Shown here: positions 5,684 through 5,927 of the stretch, piece after piece
Layout: each line of letters begins with the position of its first letter
How positions within the stretch are numbered: the first letter of the stretch is position 1
NCBI GenBank assembly: GCA_937952455.1
Contig: CALFYU010000353.1
Span: 1-5,927 of the forward strand
Reading direction: 5' to 3'
Origin: an uncultured Planctomycetaceae bacterium
Lineage (GTDB): Bacteria; Planctomycetota; Planctomycetia; Planctomycetales; Planctomycetaceae
Length of the DNA stretch: 5,927 bases
The notes under the pieces: model-generated
Databases searched by the model: none
What the model was told of the DNA's origin: nothing
What the model saw: the letters and a program-made list of their open reading frames with translations, nothing else
Program-made: the position numbers and the translations under genes

Positions 5684-5927
5684 GTGGCGACATTTCAATT
5701 CAGACTGGAAACGCTGTTGGACCTGCGCCGCCGCCGCCGCGACGAATGCCGTCGGGTCTTGGCCGAAGTGCGCCGCCAGGAAGCGGAATTGGCCGCCGCC
5801 GGAGAGAGAGTCGTGCAGCAGCGGGTTTCGCAGCTGCAGGAACTTCGTAACTTAAATTCCGCCGACGAATTGAACGTCGATGCCACATCGGCGCGGCGGT
5901 ATTACGCCGGGCAACTCACGGTGGAGA
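5684..5927 (+). CDS. fliJ: FliJ, flagellar export chaperone/ATPase stalk protein (5' end only)
   Basis: An open frame begins at a GTG and runs off the window, giving 81 residues of an expected 140-160. It opens MATFQFRLETLLDLRRRRRD, matching the FliJ N-terminus, which typically has F.FrLe..L..R. The rest is a highly charged Arg/Glu/Gln/Ala-rich helix with heptad character, including AEVRRQEAEL and RVVQQRVSQLQEL, consistent with the two-helix antiparallel coiled coil of FliJ. FliJ inserts into the FliI hexamer like the gamma stalk of F1 and connects it to FlhA. An in-frame TAG at 5672-5674 lies 12 bases upstream, so no longer start exists. Only a weak TAGG (5672-5675) could serve as a ribosome-binding site. 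The spacer to fliI is 69 bases. Five CGC codons in a row (5726-5740) encode an Arg5 run. The sequence is poorly conserved in this family, so position next to fliI carries much of the weight. Confidence 0.88.
   Translation, partial: MATFQFRLETLLDLRRRRRDECRRVLAEVRRQEAELAAAGERVVQQRVSQLQELRNLNSADELNVDATSARRYYAGQLTVE

Noticed and set aside
5726..5740. (CGC)5 trinucleotide run in fliJ as a possible phase-variable microsatellite.
   Set aside because: The unit is three bases, so copy-number change would only alter the number of Arg residues and not switch the frame. Five copies is also short.

Overview
The window is an uninterrupted stretch of a flagellar basal-body and export operon. All genes are on the + strand, in the order flgC (3' end only), fliE, fliF, fliG, fliH, fliI, fliJ (5' end only). 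Each protein can be recognised from family motifs in its translation. Examples are the FliE C-terminal helix, the FliG-binding tail of FliF, EHPQT and MFVF in FliG, the GxxxG run in FliH, and the P-loop and GERGRE in FliI. No gene is broken, and there is no mobile gene, tRNA, rRNA or CRISPR array.

The likely source is a member of the Planctomycetota, probably Planctomycetales. Three things point there: fairly high GC, starts with almost no Shine-Dalgarno sequence, and in the flgC-fliE spacer a nested palindrome of the 'CACTGGCGG...CCGCCAGTG' type, which I associate with that phylum from memory. The protein sequences are clearly divergent from enterobacterial ones. This assignment is an inference and was not tested by any search.

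Layout: 3-77 is the end of flgC. 78-272 is a 195-base spacer carrying an 80-base double-hairpin repeat (112-191). 273-593 is fliE and about 652/664-2280 is fliF. 2345-3364 is fliG, with an 11-bp tandem duplication across its start region. 3439-4155 is fliH. A second, different GC-rich hairpin (4170-4201) sits in the fliH-fliI spacer. 4250-5614 is fliI, and 5684 to the window end is the start of fliJ, with a GTG start.

How the genes work together: FlgC (proximal rod) and FliE (adapter) join the rod to the FliF MS ring. FliG sits on the cytoplasmic tail of FliF as the switch/rotor protein that receives torque from the stator. FliH, FliI and FliJ form the soluble ATPase complex that feeds the type III export gate inside the ring. 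The genes are almost certainly cotranscribed, yet every neighbouring pair is separated by about 58-195 bases rather than overlapping. I see no convincing promoter or intrinsic terminator anywhere in the window.

Nothing here amounts to a new system. The observations most worth a second look are the two intergenic palindromes, the frame-changing duplication at the fliG start, and residue-level variations in FliG, FliH and FliI.
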